64,000 nucleotides of DNA from Sphingomonas soli NBRC 100801 (GTDB lineage Bacteria; Pseudomonadota; Alphaproteobacteria; Sphingomonadales; Sphingomonadaceae), in the NCBI RefSeq assembly GCF_001591025.1, contig NZ_BCTZ01000004.1, positions 124,001-188,000 on the forward strand, in the 5' to 3' direction. Every line of letters starts with the position of its first letter. The first letter of the stretch is position 1. A program made the position numbers and the translations under genes. Under the pieces are notes generated by a model that was not told where the DNA came from, did not search any database, and was given only the letters and a program-made list of their open reading frames with translations. This document shows positions 1-8,289 of the stretch, one piece after another.

Positions 1-242
1 TCGACATAGGCGAACGCGGCGTCATCCAGACAGGCAGTAGGCCGCCCATCATGGATCAGCTCTCCTACGTCACCGCAATCCCGCATCCGCTGGAACCAGG
101 GCTCGATCAGACCAGCCAGCACCCCGGCGCCCGCAAACCAGGCTTCGACCTCCGGATCGAGCCGGCGTGCGGCAGGAAAACGGAACAGGGCGTCCATCAA
201 CCGAATCTGCCCGCCAAGGCATCGGCTGACAAGTACGGGCAA
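1..242 (-). CDS. DUF1801 domain protein, N-terminal part (cut by window edge)
   Basis: The frame runs off the left edge, leaving about 80 residues. The visible translation includes LIHDGRPTACLDDAAFAYV, which resembles the conserved segment of DUF1801 (YdhG-like) proteins, small soluble proteins of unknown function. I put the start at the TTG at 242, one codon after the stop of the M24 peptidase gene, so the two are probably co-transcribed. An in-frame ATG at 197 is the alternative and would remove 15 residues. Neither start has a convincing ribosome-binding site. The family call rests on recollection of this motif and the C-terminus is not visible. Confidence 0.6.
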   Translation of the reverse strand, partial: MPVLVSRCLGGQIRLMDALFRFPAARRLDPEVEAWFAGAGVLAGLIEPWFQRMRDCGDVGELIHDGRPTACLDDAAFAYV

Positions 243-245
243 GGT

Positions 246-1496
246 CTATTCAAACGGCGCATCCAGCGACTTGGGCGGCGTGCTGAACCATTTCGGGCCG
301 CTGGCGGTCATATGGAAACAATCTTCGAGCCGGATCCCGAAGCTTCCGGGGATGTAGATCCCGGGTTCGTTCGAGAAGCACATGCCCGGTGCGAGCAACG
401 TCTTTTCGCCGCGGACCAGATTGACCGGCTCATGACCGTCCATGCCGATGCCGTGGCCGGTGCGGTGCGACAAACCGGGGAGCTTGTAATCGGGGCCATA
501 TCCTTCGCTCGCATAATAGCGGCGTACCGCGTCGTCGACGCTGCCGGCGGGCTTGCCCAGCTGCGCTGCTTCGAAAGCGATCTGTTGGCCGCGCGCAACC
601 TGATCCCACACCTTGCGCTGATGGGCGCTCGCCTCACCGAATACGAAGCTCCGCGAGATGTCTGACTGATAGCCGTGGACCGTGCAGCCGCAATCCATCA
701 GCACGACCTCACCTGGCACCACCGTCTGCGGCTTGCCCGAACCATGGGGATATGCGGCGGCCTCACCCAGCAGAATCAGGTTGAACTCGACCTTTCCGCC
801 CAGCTTGCGCGTCGCCGCAGCCATCAGCGCGCCGATTTCCGCCGGGGTCATACCGGCGCGAATCTGCGGATAGGTCCAGCGATAGGCGGCGAGCGTCACA
901 TCGGTGGCCAGCTGCATCAGCGCGAGTTCGGGAGCGGTCTTGATCATGCGGCACCCGCGCACCACCGGATTCGCCGAGACGATGCGCGCAGATGGCAGCG
1001 CCTTTTGCAGGCCATCTACGATAAAGAAGCGACTGGTCTCCTCGACACCGATCGACCGGGCGGCAAGTTTCCGCTCCTTGAGGAAACCAGCGACGATCTT
1101 CAGCGGGTCTTCGTCTTCCTGCCAAACGCGAATGCTGGCCGGGATGCCCAGGCTTTCCCGTACCGAGGGTTCCTCGAAAAACGGCGTGACGATGCAGGGC
1201 TCACCTTCCGCAGGGATCACCACGCAGGTCAGCCGCTCGCTGCGCCACCATTCGACTCCGGTGAAATAAGTGAGCGCCGACCCCGGCTCGATTACCACCG
1301 AGCCCATGCGGCTCGCCTGCATCAGATTCTGCGCGCGCGCGATCCGCTGTCCTCGCTCCTCCGGGCCGATCGGTTGCGCGGCACCGGTGATGTTCGTCAA
1401 TTCTTCCGCCGCAGACGCGGCCGATACGAGGCCCGGCATCGACAGCAGGGGCAGCGCGGTGGTCGCGCCGATCAATTTGCGGCGGCTGAGGATCAA
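246..1496 (-). CDS. M24 family metallopeptidase (Xaa-Pro peptidase-like), Tat-exported
   Basis: 416 residues. The N-terminus has a twin-arginine motif (SRRKLIG) and a hydrophobic stretch ending ...GLVSAASA, so export in folded form by Tat is expected. The C-terminal half has the pita-bread fold signatures: the metal-ligand block MDCGCTVHGYQSDISRSF, the histidine block GHGIGMDGHE, and the two glutamates in FSNEPGIYIPG and RLED. The N-terminal half fits a creatinase/prolidase N domain. The likely reaction is hydrolysis of X-Pro bonds in the periplasm; the substrate cannot be read from sequence. The gene faces away from the TPR gene at 1595 and lies directly upstream of the DUF1801 gene. Confidence 0.9.
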   Translation of the reverse strand: MILSRRKLIGATTALPLLSMPGLVSAASAAEELTNITGAAQPIGPEERGQRIARAQNLMQASRMGSVVIEPGSALTYFTGVEWWRSERLTCVVIPAEGEPCIVTPFFEEPSVRESLGIPASIRVWQEDEDPLKIVAGFLKERKLAARSIGVEETSRFFIVDGLQKALPSARIVSANPVVRGCRMIKTAPELALMQLATDVTLAAYRWTYPQIRAGMTPAEIGALMAAATRKLGGKVEFNLILLGEAAAYPHGSGKPQTVVPGEVVLMDCGCTVHGYQSDISRSFVFGEASAHQRKVWDQVARGQQIAFEAAQLGKPAGSVDDAVRRYYASEGYGPDYKLPGLSHRTGHGIGMDGHEPVNLVRGEKTLLAPGMCFSNEPGIYIPGSFGIRLEDCFHMTASGPKWFSTPPKSLDAPFE

Positions 1497-1536
1497 AAGC
1501 GGTCTCCGAAAACAAGGGTGTCATGGCTTATGGCGC

Positions 1537-1565
1537 TTGACCGGGGCATCGCAATCCCCTTCCCT
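1537..1565 (+). promoter_or_regulatory. Putative sigma-70 type promoter of the TPR gene
   Basis: TTGACC at 1537-1542 could be a -35 box, with a weak -10 (TTCCCT) 17 bases on. The stretch GCTTGACCGGGGC...GCAATCCC is nearly identical to the one before the symporter gene at about 3221, which supports a shared promoter design. The TPR start codon is at 1595. Confidence 0.4.
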
Positions 1566-1594
1566 GCACATCGGGGAAAACGAAGGGGACGGAC

Positions 1595-3226
1595 ATGCGA
1601 CGGATGATGCTGGCGCCGATGGTGCTGCTGTTGGGCAGCACGGCCGCGCCCGATCCCTATTTCGCAGCGCCGCCGCTCGGAAACTGGTGTGGGAGCAGCG
1701 ATCTCGAAGACCCGGCGGTCAAGACCGTCCTCCTCGAAGGCTATGGCCCCGGCGGTTTCAAGATCGCGACCAAGAGCGCCGAGGCACAGGCATTTTTCAC
1801 GAACGGCGTGCAGCTGGCACAGGCGTTTGCGCACAAGGCCGCAATCAAGGCGTTCCAGGAAGCGCGCCGGCTCGACCCGGAATGCGCGATGTGCGCCTGG
1901 GGTGAAGCATGGTCCACGGGACCGACGATCAACTACGGCATCAAGCCTGACGAGGCGAAGAAGCTCGCTGCGATGTCGGAAGAAGCGGAAAGGCTTGCGA
2001 TCGCCGGCAACGCGACCGTGCGCGAGCGCAACCTGATCGGCGCGCTCAAGCTTCGCTATGTCGGCAAGAACGGCAATCGCGACTTTGCTGATGCGATGGA
2101 CAAGATCGCAGTCATGGTCCCCGGCGACGATGCGATCGCAACGATCGCCGCGGACGCGCATATGATCGCAGCGGGCGACTGGAACGCGGAGACAATGAAG
2201 CGCCCCGTCGAGCTGCTGGAAACGGTGCTGGGACGCAACCCGGACTATGCGCCGGCGATCCACTTCTACATCCACGCGACCGAAGGCGCCGGCTATCCCA
2301 TGCGCGCCGAGAAGTTCGCCGATCGGCTGGGCATTGTCGCGCCCGCCGCGAGCCATCTCGTCCATATGCCATCGCATACCTATTACTGGATCGGCCGCTA
2401 TGGCGACGCGGCGACTTCCAATCTGAGTGCGGTTGAGATTGACCGCTCGAACGCGGCCCGGCTAAGGCTAGAAGGGCCCGATCCGGTCTGGAAGCTCAGC
2501 TATCACGTTCATAACGTGCATTTCGGAATGGGCGGCGCATTGATGTCGGGCGACGGAGAGACCGCGCTCAAGCTGGCGCGACCGATGCTGGCGATGGCGC
2601 GCCGGACGCCCAAGCTGGAGCCGTTCACGCAGCTCGTGCTGGGCAACGCCTATATGTCCGTCGCGCGCTATGGCGGTGCCGACGAGATGCTGAGGGTCGC
2701 CGATCCGGGTGCGGCGCATTCCACGGCGCGGGCGCTGTGGCGATATGCGCGCGGCGAAGCCTTTGCGCGGCGCGGCGATGCGCGCGGCGCGCGCGCCGAG
2801 GCAGCGCGGATTCCCGGCAGCAAGCGCGAGGACAAATATGGCGTGTTGAAGCCGATCTATGCGGTGGCACGCAACGTGCTGCTGGGGCGCGTGGCGATGC
2901 TGGAGAAAAAGCCCGGTCCGGCAGCCGAATATTTCGCCCGCGCCGCGGCGATCGAGGAGGCCAAGCCGCTTGCCACCTTCGCCGACCCTCCGCTCTGGTG
3001 GTATCCGCCGCGCCGCGACGAAGCCGCTGCCTTGCTAGCCAAGGGTGATGCCAGGGCTGCGCTGGCCGCCGCCGACGCATCGCTCAAGCGCCGCCCGCAC
3101 GACCCGGTGGCGCTGGCGATTCGCGGGCAGGCGCAGGAAAAGCTGGGCGCCAAGGGGGCGGCTGCGCGCGACTTGGCCGCCGCCAGAAGGGGATGGCGGG
3201 GCCGCACGCCGCCAAACGGTGCTTGA
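1595..3226 (+). CDS. Exported tetratricopeptide-repeat protein
   Basis: 543 residues with a short hydrophobic N-terminus (MRRMMLAPMVLLLGSTAA) that looks like a signal peptide. The ATG follows an AAGGGG ribosome-binding site. The body is alpha-helical and rich in TPR-like repeats. Near the N-terminus is CAMCAWGEAWSTGPTIN, and mid-protein is FYIHATEGAG followed by SHLVHMPSHTYYWIGRYGDA; both blocks recur in a family of exported bacterial TPR proteins of unknown role. The conserved His/Glu and His/Tyr positions hint at something beyond scaffolding, but no enzyme family is recognised. The stop codon overlaps the likely -35 box of the downstream symporter gene. Confidence 0.8.
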   Translation: MRRMMLAPMVLLLGSTAAPDPYFAAPPLGNWCGSSDLEDPAVKTVLLEGYGPGGFKIATKSAEAQAFFTNGVQLAQAFAHKAAIKAFQEARRLDPECAMCAWGEAWSTGPTINYGIKPDEAKKLAAMSEEAERLAIAGNATVRERNLIGALKLRYVGKNGNRDFADAMDKIAVMVPGDDAIATIAADAHMIAAGDWNAETMKRPVELLETVLGRNPDYAPAIHFYIHATEGAGYPMRAEKFADRLGIVAPAASHLVHMPSHTYYWIGRYGDAATSNLSAVEIDRSNAARLRLEGPDPVWKLSYHVHNVHFGMGGALMSGDGETALKLARPMLAMARRTPKLEPFTQLVLGNAYMSVARYGGADEMLRVADPGAAHSTARALWRYARGEAFARRGDARGARAEAARIPGSKREDKYGVLKPIYAVARNVLLGRVAMLEKKPGPAAEYFARAAAIEEAKPLATFADPPLWWYPPRRDEAAALLAKGDARAALAAADASLKRRPHDPVALAIRGQAQEKLGAKGAAARDLAAARRGWRGRTPPNGA

Positions 3227-3251
3227 CCGGAGCCGTGCAATCCCTTTCTAG
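3223..3251 (+). promoter_or_regulatory. Putative promoter of the dicarboxylate symporter gene
   Basis: TTGACC at 3223-3228 (its TGA is the stop codon of the TPR gene), 17 bases, then TTCTAG at 3246-3251. The upstream half matches the promoter at 1537 almost base for base. The GTG start of the symporter is 27 bases downstream. Confidence 0.45.
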
Positions 3252-3277
3252 GATGCAGGGAACAGAGAGGAAAATGC

Positions 3278-4600
3278 GTGGGCAAGCGACTGACGTGGTG
3301 GATCATCGCCGGATTGTTGCTCGGTGGGCTGCTCGGCTGGGGGCTTAACGCCAGCTATGCGCCGCTGGGTGAAGCGGGCACCGCCCAGCTGGCCAAGATC
3401 GCCGGCTATCTCGACATCCCGACGCAGATGTTCCTGCATCTGATCAAGATGATCATCGCGCCGCTGGTCGTCTCCACCCTCGTTGTGGGTATCGCCCACA
3501 TGGGCGGCGGCAGCGCGATCGGACGCGTCGGCCTCAAGGCTTTCGTGTGGTTCGTCGGCGCGAGCCTGGTTTCGCTCACGCTGGGCCTGATCCTCGTCAA
3601 CGTGCTGCACCCCGGCGTCGGGCTCAACCTGCCCCTGCCCGATGTGGCGACGAGCAGTGGAGTGGATCGCTCGGGCTTCGATGTGGCCAAGTTCTTCATC
3701 CACATCGTGCCGACCAGCGCGATCGACGCGATGGCAAAGAACGACATCCTCCAGATCGTGATCTTCTCGCTGTTCTTCGGCGTCGGCCTGGCCGCGGCGG
3801 GGGAAAAGGGTGCGCCGCTGGTGCGCGGGCTCGAAGCGCTCGTCACCGTCATGCTTACCGTCACCGGCTATGTCATGCTGTTCGCGCCGATCGCAGTTTT
3901 CTGCGCCGTGGCGCGGACGCTGGCGACCAAGGGGCTGGGCGTGATCGGCGACCTCGCCTTCTTCATGGGCAGCTTTTATATCGGCCTCGCCGTTCTCTGG
4001 GCGTTCCTGCTCGGTGCCTGCTTCCTGTTCGTCGGGCGGCGCACAGGCATGCTGCTGCGCTATCTGCGTGATCCGATCCTGCTGGGCTTCTCCACGGCTT
4101 CGTCGGAAGCCGCCTATCCGCGCACACTGGACGCGCTCGACCGGTTCGGCGTGCCGCCCAAGATCGCCAGCTTCGTGCTGCCGCTTGGCTATTCGTTCAA
4201 CCTCGATGGTTCGATGATGTACATGACGTTCGCGTCGATCTTCATCGCGCAGGCCTATGGCATCCACCTCGATTGGGCGACGATGATCCAGATGCTGCTG
4301 ATCCTGATGGTCACCAGCAAGGGCATCGCCGGCGTGCCGCGTGCAAGTCTGGTGGTGATCACCGGCACGCTCGCGCACTTCGACATTCCCGAGGCGGGCA
4401 TCCTGCTTATCCTTGCGGTCGATCACTTCCTCGACATGGGCCGCACAGCGACCAACGTGATCGGGAACGCCGTCGCCAGCGTGGTGGTGGCGCGCTGGGA
4501 AGGGAAACTCGACCCTCCCGAATCCCCGGAAATGGCGGTCGCCGGGATCAAGCCGCCCGTGACGCCGGAGCGCGATCACTTTACCGACGTGACGCGCTAG
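3278..4600 (+). CDS. Dicarboxylate/amino acid:cation symporter (DAACS, GltP/DctA-like)
   Basis: 440 residues, about eight membrane helices plus two re-entrant hairpins. The first hairpin carries the serine-rich block GFSTASSEAAYPRT (about residue 270), the unwound helix has SFNLDGSMMYMT (about 306), and the second hairpin has TSKGIAGVPRASLVV (about 345). These are the sodium/substrate-binding signatures of the glutamate/dicarboxylate symporters. The substrate is probably a C4-dicarboxylate or acidic amino acid, taken up across the inner membrane. The start is GTG at 3278 after GAGAGG; the ATG at 3274 is out of frame. Confidence 0.93.
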   Translation: MGKRLTWWIIAGLLLGGLLGWGLNASYAPLGEAGTAQLAKIAGYLDIPTQMFLHLIKMIIAPLVVSTLVVGIAHMGGGSAIGRVGLKAFVWFVGASLVSLTLGLILVNVLHPGVGLNLPLPDVATSSGVDRSGFDVAKFFIHIVPTSAIDAMAKNDILQIVIFSLFFGVGLAAAGEKGAPLVRGLEALVTVMLTVTGYVMLFAPIAVFCAVARTLATKGLGVIGDLAFFMGSFYIGLAVLWAFLLGACFLFVGRRTGMLLRYLRDPILLGFSTASSEAAYPRTLDALDRFGVPPKIASFVLPLGYSFNLDGSMMYMTFASIFIAQAYGIHLDWATMIQMLLILMVTSKGIAGVPRASLVVITGTLAHFDIPEAGILLILAVDHFLDMGRTATNVIGNAVASVVVARWEGKLDPPESPEMAVAGIKPPVTPERDHFTDVTR

Positions 4601-4637
4601 GGGGCCAGATCGCGCGGCACCGGCCGGCGTCGTGCGA

Positions 4638-5162
4638 TCAGGAACCGGTGTTGGTCAGTCTGCGGTATAGTCGGCGCAGTGGAGCCTCCGGCCGAAACAG
4701 CGCCGCCGCGTGCTTCGCCGTCAGGCCGAGCAGCGCGCCGATCTCGGCATCGCCGATTTCTGGACGGCTTGCCCGAAGATCCTTGGCCGTATCGATCAGT
4801 GGCCCGGAGCGCCGATCCAGGAAGGTGACGGTCCATCCCTGCGCGCATCCGAGGCGAAGCAACGCCTCATAGGTCTGAAAATCGTCCGGCCACTCCCCTC
4901 GCCCGGTGATTTCCTCGGCCTCCTGGAAAGACAGGCGCCGGAGGCAGATGCAGTCATAGATGCGCTCCTCCTGGCCAATCAGCCAATGCTGTCCGCACGC
5001 CGCGCATCGCCCGAGATGGAGCCACCACTGATCGCCGCCATGATCGCCGGCATTCCCAACCGTCTCGAAAAACTGCTCGTCCAGCTCGCCACCCATCGCG
5101 AGCACGGCCCGATCATCGAGCGTGGCGCACACGCACGATGATCGGGGCCCGCGTTCAAGCAT
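4638..5162 (-). CDS. Hypothetical protein with a zinc-ribbon-like cysteine cluster
   Basis: About 174 residues starting from the ATG at 5162, which overlaps the last codons of the GST gene. The frame stays open further upstream, but that part is antisense-like and inside the GST gene. The middle holds CAACGQHWLIGQEERIYDCIC, a paired-cysteine arrangement typical of a small zinc ribbon. The C-terminal third (DTAKDLRASRPEIGDAEIGA) is predicted helical. I do not recognise a family. The overlap suggests translation coupled to the GST gene. Confidence 0.6.
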   Translation of the reverse strand: MLERGPRSSCVCATLDDRAVLAMGGELDEQFFETVGNAGDHGGDQWWLHLGRCAACGQHWLIGQEERIYDCICLRRLSFQEAEEITGRGEWPDDFQTYEALLRLGCAQGWTVTFLDRRSGPLIDTAKDLRASRPEIGDAEIGALLGLTAKHAAALFRPEAPLRRLYRRLTNTGS

Positions 5163-5787
5163 AGGCATAGGGTCCGCCAGCGGCGAGGGCCGCTTTGTAT
5201 GCGGGACGGGCGTGGATCTCCTCCAGCCACGCCGCGATGTGCGGACGACCGCGCGTCGCGCCGGCGCGCGCAACCCCGGCCTCGAGCGGGAAGCTCATCA
5301 TGATGTCCGCGGCGGTCATCTCACCGCCAGCGAACCAGGGGCGCTGGGCGAGTTCCGCCTCGAGATAATCGAAATGCACGTCGATCATCGGCTGGATTTT
5401 CTTCTGCGCGGTCTTGCCGAAGAGCGGCACCCTTCCGAGCACCAGCTTGAGCAGCAGCGGCGGCATCAGCGAACCCTCTGCATAATGGAGGAAGTGGCGG
5501 TAGCGGAGGGCATCGTCACGGTGGGCGGGCGCGCCGAGACGGCCATCGGCCAGCTCGACGATATATTCGATGATCGCGCCCGTCTCTGCGATCACGCGTC
5601 CGCCATGCTCGATGACCGGCGACTTGCCGAGCGGATGGACCTTCCGCAGCTCGGGCGGGGCAAGCATCGTCCGCTTGTTCCGCTCATAACGCTTCACTTC
5701 ATAGGGAAGGCCAAGCTCTTCGAGCAGCCAGAGCACCCGCTGCGAGCGGCTGTTTTCGAGGTGATGGACGATGATGGTGATGACCAC
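5155..5787 (-). CDS. Glutathione S-transferase family protein
   Basis: 210 residues, normal for the family. The N-terminal thioredoxin-like domain begins ITIIVHHLENSRSQRVLWLL, with a Ser in SRSQR where the activating hydroxyl is expected. It is followed by the cis-proline and glutathione-binding segments GKSPVIE and ETGAIIEYI. The C-terminal helical domain runs from about residue 90. It resembles the GST subfamily that includes fungal/bacterial Gtt1-like proteins. The substrate is unknown. It lies downstream of recA on the same strand, separated from it by a strong hairpin. Confidence 0.88.
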   Translation of the reverse strand: MVITIIVHHLENSRSQRVLWLLEELGLPYEVKRYERNKRTMLAPPELRKVHPLGKSPVIEHGGRVIAETGAIIEYIVELADGRLGAPAHRDDALRYRHFLHYAEGSLMPPLLLKLVLGRVPLFGKTAQKKIQPMIDVHFDYLEAELAQRPWFAGGEMTAADIMMSFPLEAGVARAGATRGRPHIAAWLEEIHARPAYKAALAAGGPYAYA

Positions 5788-5867
5788 TCTCCTGCCGCTC
5801 GGGGCTTAGCTTCCCACTTTTCCCGCGTCTCGTGAAATAACGTTACGCGCGAACGCAACATGCGGAA

Positions 5868-5897
5868 AGACCCGGCGCAGGGCAATGCGCCGGGTCT
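5868..5897 (-). terminator. Hairpin after recA, likely transcription terminator
   Basis: A perfect 12-base-pair stem (AGACCCGGCGCA / TGCGCCGGGTCT) with a 6-base loop sits between the recA stop and the GST start. Read on the minus strand it is followed by TTTCC, a short U-tract, so it could terminate recA transcription. It would also separate the GST gene from the SOS response. Confidence 0.65.
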
Positions 5898-5972
5898 CCA
5901 ATGGGAACATGTCCCGTGACCGCTGGTCCGGTGCGGGCAAGCACCGTCGCGGCCTGAAAAACATGGAAGCGA

Positions 5973-7061
5973 TCAGAGATCATCCTCGCTGCCCTCGGCA
6001 TCAGGTTCGGGGCCGGTCATCATTTCCTCGGCGACCTTTTCGGTGCGCGTGCGGATAGCCTTTTCCAGCTGGTTGCAGAGGTCTGGATTCTCCTTGAGGA
6101 ACGTCTTGGCGTTCTCGCGGCCCTGACCAATGCGGACGCTGTCATAGCTGAACCACGCGCCCGATTTCTCGACCAGGCCGGCCTTGACGCCGAGATCGAG
6201 GATCTCGCCAATCTTCGACACGCCTTCGCCATACATGATGTCGAACTCAACCTGCTTGAACGGCGGCGCGACCTTGTTCTTCACCACCTTCACGCGGGTT
6301 GCGTTGCCGATGATATCGTCTCGGTCCTTGATCTGGCCGGTGCGACGGATGTCAAGGCGCACCGAGGCGTAGAATTTCAGCGCATTGCCGCCCGTCGTGG
6401 TCTCTGGATTGCCGTACATCACGCCGATCTTCATGCGCAGCTGGTTGATGAAGATCACCATGCAGCGCGAGCGGCTGATCGAGCCGGTGAGCTTGCGCAG
6501 CGACTGCGACATCAACCGGGCCTGAAGACCGACATGGCTGTCACCCATCTCGCCTTCGATTTCCGCACGCGGCACCAAGGCCGCGACCGAATCGACTACA
6601 AGCACGTCGATCGCGTTCGAGCGAACCAGCGTGTCGACGATCTCGAGCGCCTGCTCCCCGGTATCGGGCTGCGAGACGATCAGTTCATCGATGTTTACAC
6701 CCAGCTTCTTCGCATAGACCGGATCGAGCGCATGCTCGGCATCGACAAACGCGGCGACCCCGCCGGTCTTCTGCGCCTCTGCAATGGTGTGGAGCGCCAG
6801 CGTGGTCTTGCCCGAGCTTTCGGGACCATAAATCTCGATCACGCGGCCGCGCGGCAAGCCGCCAACGCCGAGCGCGATATCGAGCCCAAGCGAACCGGTG
6901 GAGATCGCCTCGACCTGCATCGCTTCCTTCGAACCCAGGCGCATCGCGCTACCCTTGCCGAAAGCACGATCGATCTGCGCGAGGGCGGCTTCAAGCGCCT
7001 TCTGCTTTTCGGTGGTTGGAGCTGCCATGTTGCTGTCGATTACCTTCAGAGATGCCGCCAT
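5973..7061 (-). CDS. recA: RecA recombinase
   Basis: 362 residues from the ATG at 7061. The frame is open further upstream, but the canonical N-terminus ([20 protein letters not shown]) begins shortly after this start. Walker A is GPESSGKTT (about residues 79-87) and Walker B is in [13 protein letters not shown]. The L2 DNA-binding loop region contains [19 protein letters not shown], and the C-terminus is acidic ([11 protein letters not shown]). It catalyses strand exchange and stimulates LexA self-cleavage. An SOS box lies about 80 bases upstream, so DNA damage induction is expected. Confidence 0.98.
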   Translation of the reverse strand: MAASLKVIDSNMAAPTTEKQKALEAALAQIDRAFGKGSAMRLGSKEAMQVEAISTGSLGLDIALGVGGLPRGRVIEIYGPESSGKTTLALHTIAEAQKTGGVAAFVDAEHALDPVYAKKLGVNIDELIVSQPDTGEQALEIVDTLVRSNAIDVLVVDSVAALVPRAEIEGEMGDSHVGLQARLMSQSLRKLTGSISRSRCMVIFINQLRMKIGVMYGNPETTTGGNALKFYASVRLDIRRTGQIKDRDDIIGNATRVKVVKNKVAPPFKQVEFDIMYGEGVSKIGEILDLGVKAGLVEKSGAWFSYDSVRIGQGRENAKTFLKENPDLCNQLEKAIRTRTEKVAEEMMTGPEPDAEGSEDDL

Positions 7062-7138
7062 TTTCGATGCCCTCGCCACTTGAAGATGTCTACCGTAATC
7101 GTTGCTGTTGACGGCTTCGTATTGCATTTGTTCCAGAA

Positions 7139-7153
7139 GAACAAGTGCGGAAC
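7139..7153 (-). promoter_or_regulatory. LexA (SOS) box upstream of recA
   Basis: On the minus strand the sequence reads GTTC-CGCACTT-GTTC, an exact match to the alphaproteobacterial LexA operator GTTC-N7-GTTC. It is 78 bases upstream of the recA start. The inner half-site is also part of a dyad TGTTC-N5-GAACA at 7129-7143. Confidence 0.88.
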
Positions 7154-7243
7154 ATAATTTATTTTGAGAACGGCGAGGTGAAGGGCTGCGAAGCCCTGGA
7201 AAACGCGATTGCCGCCTTCCTTCCCCTGCGTTAGCCACGCGGC

Positions 7244-7966
7244 ATGGGGCAGATCATCGGCACAGTTGCGGCGCTCAATCGCTTTCCGGTCAAGTCTATG
7301 GCGGGCGAGGCTTTGCAGGTTGCCGAGATCGACTGGCAGGGGGTGGAGGGTGACCGGCAATATGCCTTTTACTTCCGCGAGAAGGGGTCGCGCTTCCCCT
7401 GGCTGACCGCGCGCGACATTTCAGAACTGGTGCTGCATTCGGCGCGCTTCGCCGATCCGGATGCGCCCAAGACCGCACGCGTGGAAGTCGTCGCGCCCGA
7501 TGGGTGGCGCGGGCATGTCGATGATTCGGAATTGCTCGAGCGGCTGTCGGCTGCCGCAGGCGCTCCGATCGGACTGATGCAGCTCGCGATTGGGGCCTAT
7601 GATGCGATGCCCGTATCCGTGGTGACGACTGCTGCGCACCGGGCGGTGGAGGCAGCACATGGATCGGCGCTCGATATGCGGCGTTTCCGTGCGAATATCC
7701 TGATCGATAGCGATCGATCGCAGGCGGAATGGGCGGGCAAGCGCATCGCCTTCGGCCCGGACGATGGGAGCGACGCCGCAGCGCTTCTGATGACCGCAGG
7801 CATCCCGCGCTGCGCGATGGTCACGATCGATCCGGACGATGCGGCGCGCGATCCCAAGGTGCTGCGGACGATCGCCGGCCAGTTCGGAAATATCTATGGG
7901 GCATATGGCGCGCCGGCCAAGAAGGGCATGGTTCGCGTCGGGGATATCGTCCGCGTCATCGAATAG
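7244..7966 (+). CDS. MOSC domain-containing protein
   Basis: 240 residues. The N-terminal beta-barrel part starts with [20 protein letters not shown] and [10 protein letters not shown], typical of MOSC_N. The C-terminal MOSC part has [11 protein letters not shown] and [20 protein letters not shown]. Relatives include YcbX/YiiM-type and molybdenum cofactor sulfurase C-terminal proteins, which bind molybdenum cofactor and reduce N-hydroxylated substrates in some cases. The exact substrate here is unknown. It is divergent from recA. Confidence 0.88.
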   Translation: MGQIIGTVAALNRFPVKSMAGEALQVAEIDWQGVEGDRQYAFYFREKGSRFPWLTARDISELVLHSARFADPDAPKTARVEVVAPDGWRGHVDDSELLERLSAAAGAPIGLMQLAIGAYDAMPVSVVTTAAHRAVEAAHGSALDMRRFRANILIDSDRSQAEWAGKRIAFGPDDGSDAAALLMTAGIPRCAMVTIDPDDAARDPKVLRTIAGQFGNIYGAYGAPAKKGMVRVGDIVRVIE

Positions 7967-8043
7967 GCTGCATGCGACGAAGCGTGGGCCGGTTACGCAG
8001 CATATTGCCGATCGGTGCGTTATTGCGCCGAGGAGTGCGTATT

Positions 8044-8235
8044 TTGGCCGATGACCGTGTAGTTTCCGTGGGATTTCTCACACAGAATGACCTCGATCGG
8101 CTGGGGGCAACCTTCGAGCGGCATTTTCCTATCGCCGATGACGACCTCTTCGCCGAACTCATCGCCAAGCTGGACGAGATCGATGCCGAGCCTTTTGGAA
8201 AGGGCGTGGTCCTGATGCCGCATCCCAAGGCCTGA
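8044..8235 (+). CDS. Small conserved hypothetical protein, 63 residues
   Basis: I place the start at TTG 8044, nine bases after a good GAGGAG ribosome-binding site. An upstream in-frame ATG at 7972 would add a basic stretch that looks non-coding. The product is acidic (DLDRLGATFERHFPIADDD) and predicted mostly helical, without signal or membrane segment. I do not recognise a named family. It follows the MOSC gene by 77 bases in the same direction. Confidence 0.6.
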   Translation: MADDRVVSVGFLTQNDLDRLGATFERHFPIADDDLFAELIAKLDEIDAEPFGKGVVLMPHPKA

Positions 8236-8289
8236 GTTCCCGGGGCAAAGCCAGGCTCACCGCCCGACGCGAAGGCCGACGGCCACCCC

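Noticed and set aside
3248..4579. Long open frame antisense to the symporter gene (443 codons)
   Set aside because: High-GC third positions of the real gene keep the antisense frame open. The translation is low-complexity, rich in His, Arg and Asp, and matches no family.
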